In this document: in pieces, positions 8,201 through 10,068 of the stretch
How positions within the stretch are numbered: the stretch's first letter is position 1
Layout of the letters: every line of letters starts with the position of its first letter
Origin: CBDUEV01 sp965366365
GTDB taxonomy: Bacteria > Actinomycetota > Acidimicrobiia > Spongiisociales > JAENVV01
Reading direction: 5' to 3'
NCBI GenBank assembly: GCA_965366365.1
Contig: CBDUEV010000090.1
Coordinates: forward strand, 1-10,068
DNA length: 10,068 nucleotides
The notes under the pieces: model-generated
Databases searched by the model: none
Told to the model about the DNA's origin: nothing
What the model saw: the letters and a program-made list of their open reading frames with translations, nothing else
Program-made: the position numbers and the translations under genes

Positions 8201-10068
8201 ATCTATCGGTCGTCTCAGGCACCGTCGCCGCAGGCACCTGCCACCGAGCCGACCAGGCCTGATCATCCGGTCGTCATCAGCGGAGCGGGTCTAGGCCTCC
8301 CGGGCCTCGAGCGTGTCTTCGACGAGAAAGCCGTGGCCCGATTGCTGCGTGGGGACCAGCTGATCGACTCGCTCCCGCTCCGGCACCGCCAAGACATCCT
8401 CGGCCACCGCATCACGCGCCTCGTCAAGAACGAGGATGGCGGCGGTCGATTCGCGTCGATCGACTCCCCAGACGACGTGATCAAGCTGGCAGGACAGGGC
8501 GGGGCGGCCGACCTCGTCGAGGAGTTCGGGTTCCCCGAAGCGCGCGCCGAGGCCCTCGATCGCACCTCGGTGTTGGCGATCGGCGCCGGCCTCGACGCCC
8601 TGCGGGACGCCGGAATCCCGCTGGTCATGACCTACAAGACCACCACCACGGGCACGAAGCTGCCTGAGCGTTGGATGCTCCCTGCCTCAATGCGCGATGA
8701 CACCGGAGTGATATTCGCGTCGGCCTTCCCGGGAGCCGACAGTCTGGCGGAGGAGATCAAACGCTTCGACGAAGACAACGCCAAACGGGCGCGACTCGAC
8801 GAACTTCGCCAGCTGCGCGCCAAGGCGGAGCCGGGAACGATGGCGGAAGAGCTCGACCATCGTATCCACGAGGTCGCCTCAGACCTCGAGGCGAACGGCT
8901 ATCGCTTCGATCGGCGGTTCCTCTACCGGGTGCTGTCGTTCGCCCATGCCCAGTTTGCCGAGTACATCGGTGCACGCGGCCCGAACACCCAGATCAACGC
9001 CGCCTGTGCGAGCACCACCCAGGCCGTGGCGATTGCAGAAGACTGGATCCGTCAGGGCCGGTGTGCCCGGGTGGTGATCATCTCCTCGGATGACGTCACC
9101 ACCGACAACCTGGTCGGCTGGGTCGGATCGGGTTTCCTGGCGGTCGGGGCGGCCGCTACCGATGATGCCGTCGAAGACGCCGCAGTGCCCTTCGACCGCC
9201 GCAGACACGGCATGATCCTCGGCATGGGGGCGGCCGCGCTGGTGATCGAGAGCGCCGAGTCGGTGGCACGCCGAGGCATGCAACCCATCGTCGAAGTCCT
9301 GGGGTCTGTCACCGCCAACAGCGCCTTCCACGGAAGCCGGCTCGACCCGTCCCACATCAAGCAGGTCATGGAACGATTGGTGGCGGGCGCCGAGCAAACC
9401 TGGGGTCTCCGTCGGGAGGCGCTCGCTCCCGAAATGGTCTTCGTCTCTCACGAGACCTATACACCGGCACGCGGCGGGTCCGCCCAAGCGGAGATCGACG
9501 CGCTCCGGCATGTCTTCGGGGACCGTGCCGACGACATCGTCATCACCAACACGAAGGGCTTCACCGGCCACGCCATGGGCACCGGCATCGAGGATGTGCT
9601 CGCCGTCAAATCGCTGGAGACCGGCGTGGTCCCTCCGGTTCCCAACCACCGTGAAGTGGACCCCGACCTCGGGAACCTCAACCTCTCAGTCGGCGGCGCC
9701 TACTCGAGCAGGTACGGACTCCGGCTGGGTGCCGGCTTCGGCTCTCAGATTGCGATGACCCTCATGAAGGCTCTCCCGTCACCGCTCGGCCGGCATCCCG
9801 AGGTCGATGAACTCGGCTTCGAGTATCGCGTGGTCGACCCCGCCCGTTGGGCGAGATTCCTGTCCGAAGTCAGTGGTCACGACGCGGCCGCGGTGGAGAT
9901 CGTCAAGCGAACGCTGCGGGTCGCCGATCAAGGCGCACCGGTACGGCCGGTGCAGCCGCCACCCGCGTCCGCCGTTTCGGAGCGGCCAGCACCTGAGCCG
10001 GTATTCCCCGACTCGGAGCCAGAGCGGCCTGTTCCGGTTGCGTCGGAGCCTGTTGCGGCTGCTGCTGC
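5237..10068 (+). CDS. Giant type I synthase, KS-AT-KS, 3' partial
   Basis: From ATG 5237, set by GGAAGG upstream, the frame stays open to the window edge (about 1610 codons) and is cut there. KS1 (about 6-468) resembles the ketosynthase of PUFA-synthase PfaA, with AIVG, RWNADAYYD, Cys217 in DAACAS, His351 in EGHGTST, Lys386 and His391 in VKSNIGHLK, and FGFGGTNFH (457-465). A linker (470-594) leads to an acyltransferase (595-about 890): TGQGSQ, nucleophile Ser697 in GHSLGE, and His802 in HAFH, which favours malonyl-CoA. A second linker (about 916-1008) precedes a divergent KS2 (1010-1513) with a full apparent triad: Cys1257, His1405, His1445, plus Lys1440. KS2 has an extra charged segment (about 1172-1222) and GAGFGSQIAM in place of FGFGGTN. 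From about 1560 the chain is Pro/Ala/Glu-rich. Carrier and reductive domains probably follow outside the window. It likely makes a fatty or polyketide chain; the product is unknown. Confidence 0.93.
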   Translation, partial: MGETVERAVAIVGVGAVMPDAADAKTFWQNIRDGRYSISHTPADRWNADAYYDSDPKAPDKTYSTLGGWVRDLEWDPLGWRLPIPPKVSDAMDRTQIYSIVAARQALLDSGYPDNGVDADRTAVILGNAMSGDLHYLTSLRIFFPEYAAELEHAPSFTALPADVQAAILDEFRAGVGRRIPDITEDTMPGELANITAGRIANLFNFHGPNFVTDAACASALAAIDAAIEGLESGDFDAVLTGGVDSNMSPSSFVKFCKIGALSATGTRPYADGADGFIMGEGAAVFLLKRLEDAERNGDRIYAVIRGVGGSSDGRGKGITAPNPVGQKFALQRAWKNAGSHPDTASLIEGHGTSTRVGDVVEVESISEVFSSLGLPAGTIPLGSVKSNIGHLKAAAGAAGMFKAIMALHDKVLPPSLNAATPNPNIDFKHSPLYVNTELREWKAAPGQVRQAGVSAFGFGGTNFHVVVEEYLPGRIRTGDRKVSYSLSAPATGRPDADLKAPLRGALVVGGENDATIAGRLTEILDAARRGEAPPVRPPDQTDLRAPVRVAVDYGDVDELATKLEKTVTALQTGAEPAWALLANQGVFRGEGAPGQVAFLYTGQGSQYVNMLDTLRSTEPIVADMLTKADAVMTPVLGKPLSDFIYAPSDDPEAMAEAERGLMETEITQPAVLTVDAALTRLLAAYGIAPDMVMGHSLGEYGALVAADSLPFEHALEAVAGRGREMTRVSVEDRGLMAAVFAPLPEVEAIVESTDGYVVIANINSNAQAVIGGATPAVREAMERLTEAGHQVVQLPVSHAFHTQIVAPASEPLQELLGRLDVRSPSIPVVANATGEFYPRGPQVESEMIGILGEQIASPVQFVKGLETLYRAGARVFVEIGPKKALQGFVKDVLGDRSDVIALFTNHPKQGDVVSFNQALCGLYAAGLGAGFPTVARAPHQVEPTPAASSNRPAVEDLPPQAGGATGADGTYERLGRLFAEFLDRGQEIYRSSQAPSPQAPATEPTRPDHPVVISGAGLGLPGLERVFDEKAVARLLRGDQLIDSLPLRHRQDILGHRITRLVKNEDGGGRFASIDSPDDVIKLAGQGGAADLVEEFGFPEARAEALDRTSVLAIGAGLDALRDAGIPLVMTYKTTTTGTKLPERWMLPASMRDDTGVIFASAFPGADSLAEEIKRFDEDNAKRARLDELRQLRAKAEPGTMAEELDHRIHEVASDLEANGYRFDRRFLYRVLSFAHAQFAEYIGARGPNTQINAACASTTQAVAIAEDWIRQGRCARVVIISSDDVTTDNLVGWVGSGFLAVGAAATDDAVEDAAVPFDRRRHGMILGMGAAALVIESAESVARRGMQPIVEVLGSVTANSAFHGSRLDPSHIKQVMERLVAGAEQTWGLRREALAPEMVFVSHETYTPARGGSAQAEIDALRHVFGDRADDIVITNTKGFTGHAMGTGIEDVLAVKSLETGVVPPVPNHREVDPDLGNLNLSVGGAYSSRYGLRLGAGFGSQIAMTLMKALPSPLGRHPEVDELGFEYRVVDPARWARFLSEVSGHDAAAVEIVKRTLRVADQGAPVRPVQPPPASAVSERPAPEPVFPDSEPERPVPVASEPVAAAA

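Noticed and set aside
6272..8266. 664-codon open frame on the minus strand
   Set aside because: It is antiparallel to the synthase, whose KS and AT motifs are unmistakable on the + strand. The minus product is Gly/Arg/His-rich with no recognisable motif, as expected for the shadow of a GC-rich gene.

Overview
The window is strongly GC-rich, with G or C at most third codon positions. All the convincing genes lie on the + strand. The gene families (a nuclease-like protein with lamin-tail domains, an NTE-type patatin with cNMP-binding domains, an acyl-CoA dehydrogenase and a giant type I synthase) suggest an environmental high-GC bacterium, most plausibly an actinobacterium of the Acidimicrobiia kind. 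That placement is an inference from gene content and style; no rRNA or other taxonomic marker is present.

Layout. (1) Bases 2-913 hold the 3' part of a gene for a probably exported protein: the end of a staphylococcal-nuclease-like domain followed by one degenerate and one clear lamin-tail domain. (2) About 949-3231 encodes a two-cNMP-domain, neuropathy-target-esterase-like patatin phospholipase. It has no ordinary start codon at a sensible place and ends at a good intrinsic terminator. (3) Bases 3232-3528 contain that terminator, a cluster of GC-rich hairpins including two copies of one hairpin, and, just before the next gene, a palindrome with a 20-bp-spaced direct repeat that looks like an operator. 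(4) Bases 3529 (or ATC 3589) to 5244 encode an acyl-CoA dehydrogenase with a long VLCAD-like C-terminal extension. (5) Base 5237 to the window end is one uninterrupted frame of about 1610 codons: a PfaA-like ketosynthase, an acyltransferase and a second, divergent ketosynthase, running into an Ala/Pro-rich linker at the right edge, where the gene is cut.

The dehydrogenase and the synthase overlap by 8 bases and so form a translationally coupled unit. Together they look like the start of a lipid or polyketide biosynthetic operon: the synthase would build an acyl chain by iterative condensation and the dehydrogenase would add or process a double bond, or supply or recycle an acyl-CoA. The patatin upstream also acts on lipids, but it is separated by a terminator and is probably transcribed independently.

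Most worth a second look are the KS-AT-KS architecture with its FAS-I-like second KS coupled to an acyl-CoA dehydrogenase, and two neighbouring genes that seem to lack ATG/GTG/TTG starts. For one of these, a strong Shine-Dalgarno sequence points at an ATC codon.
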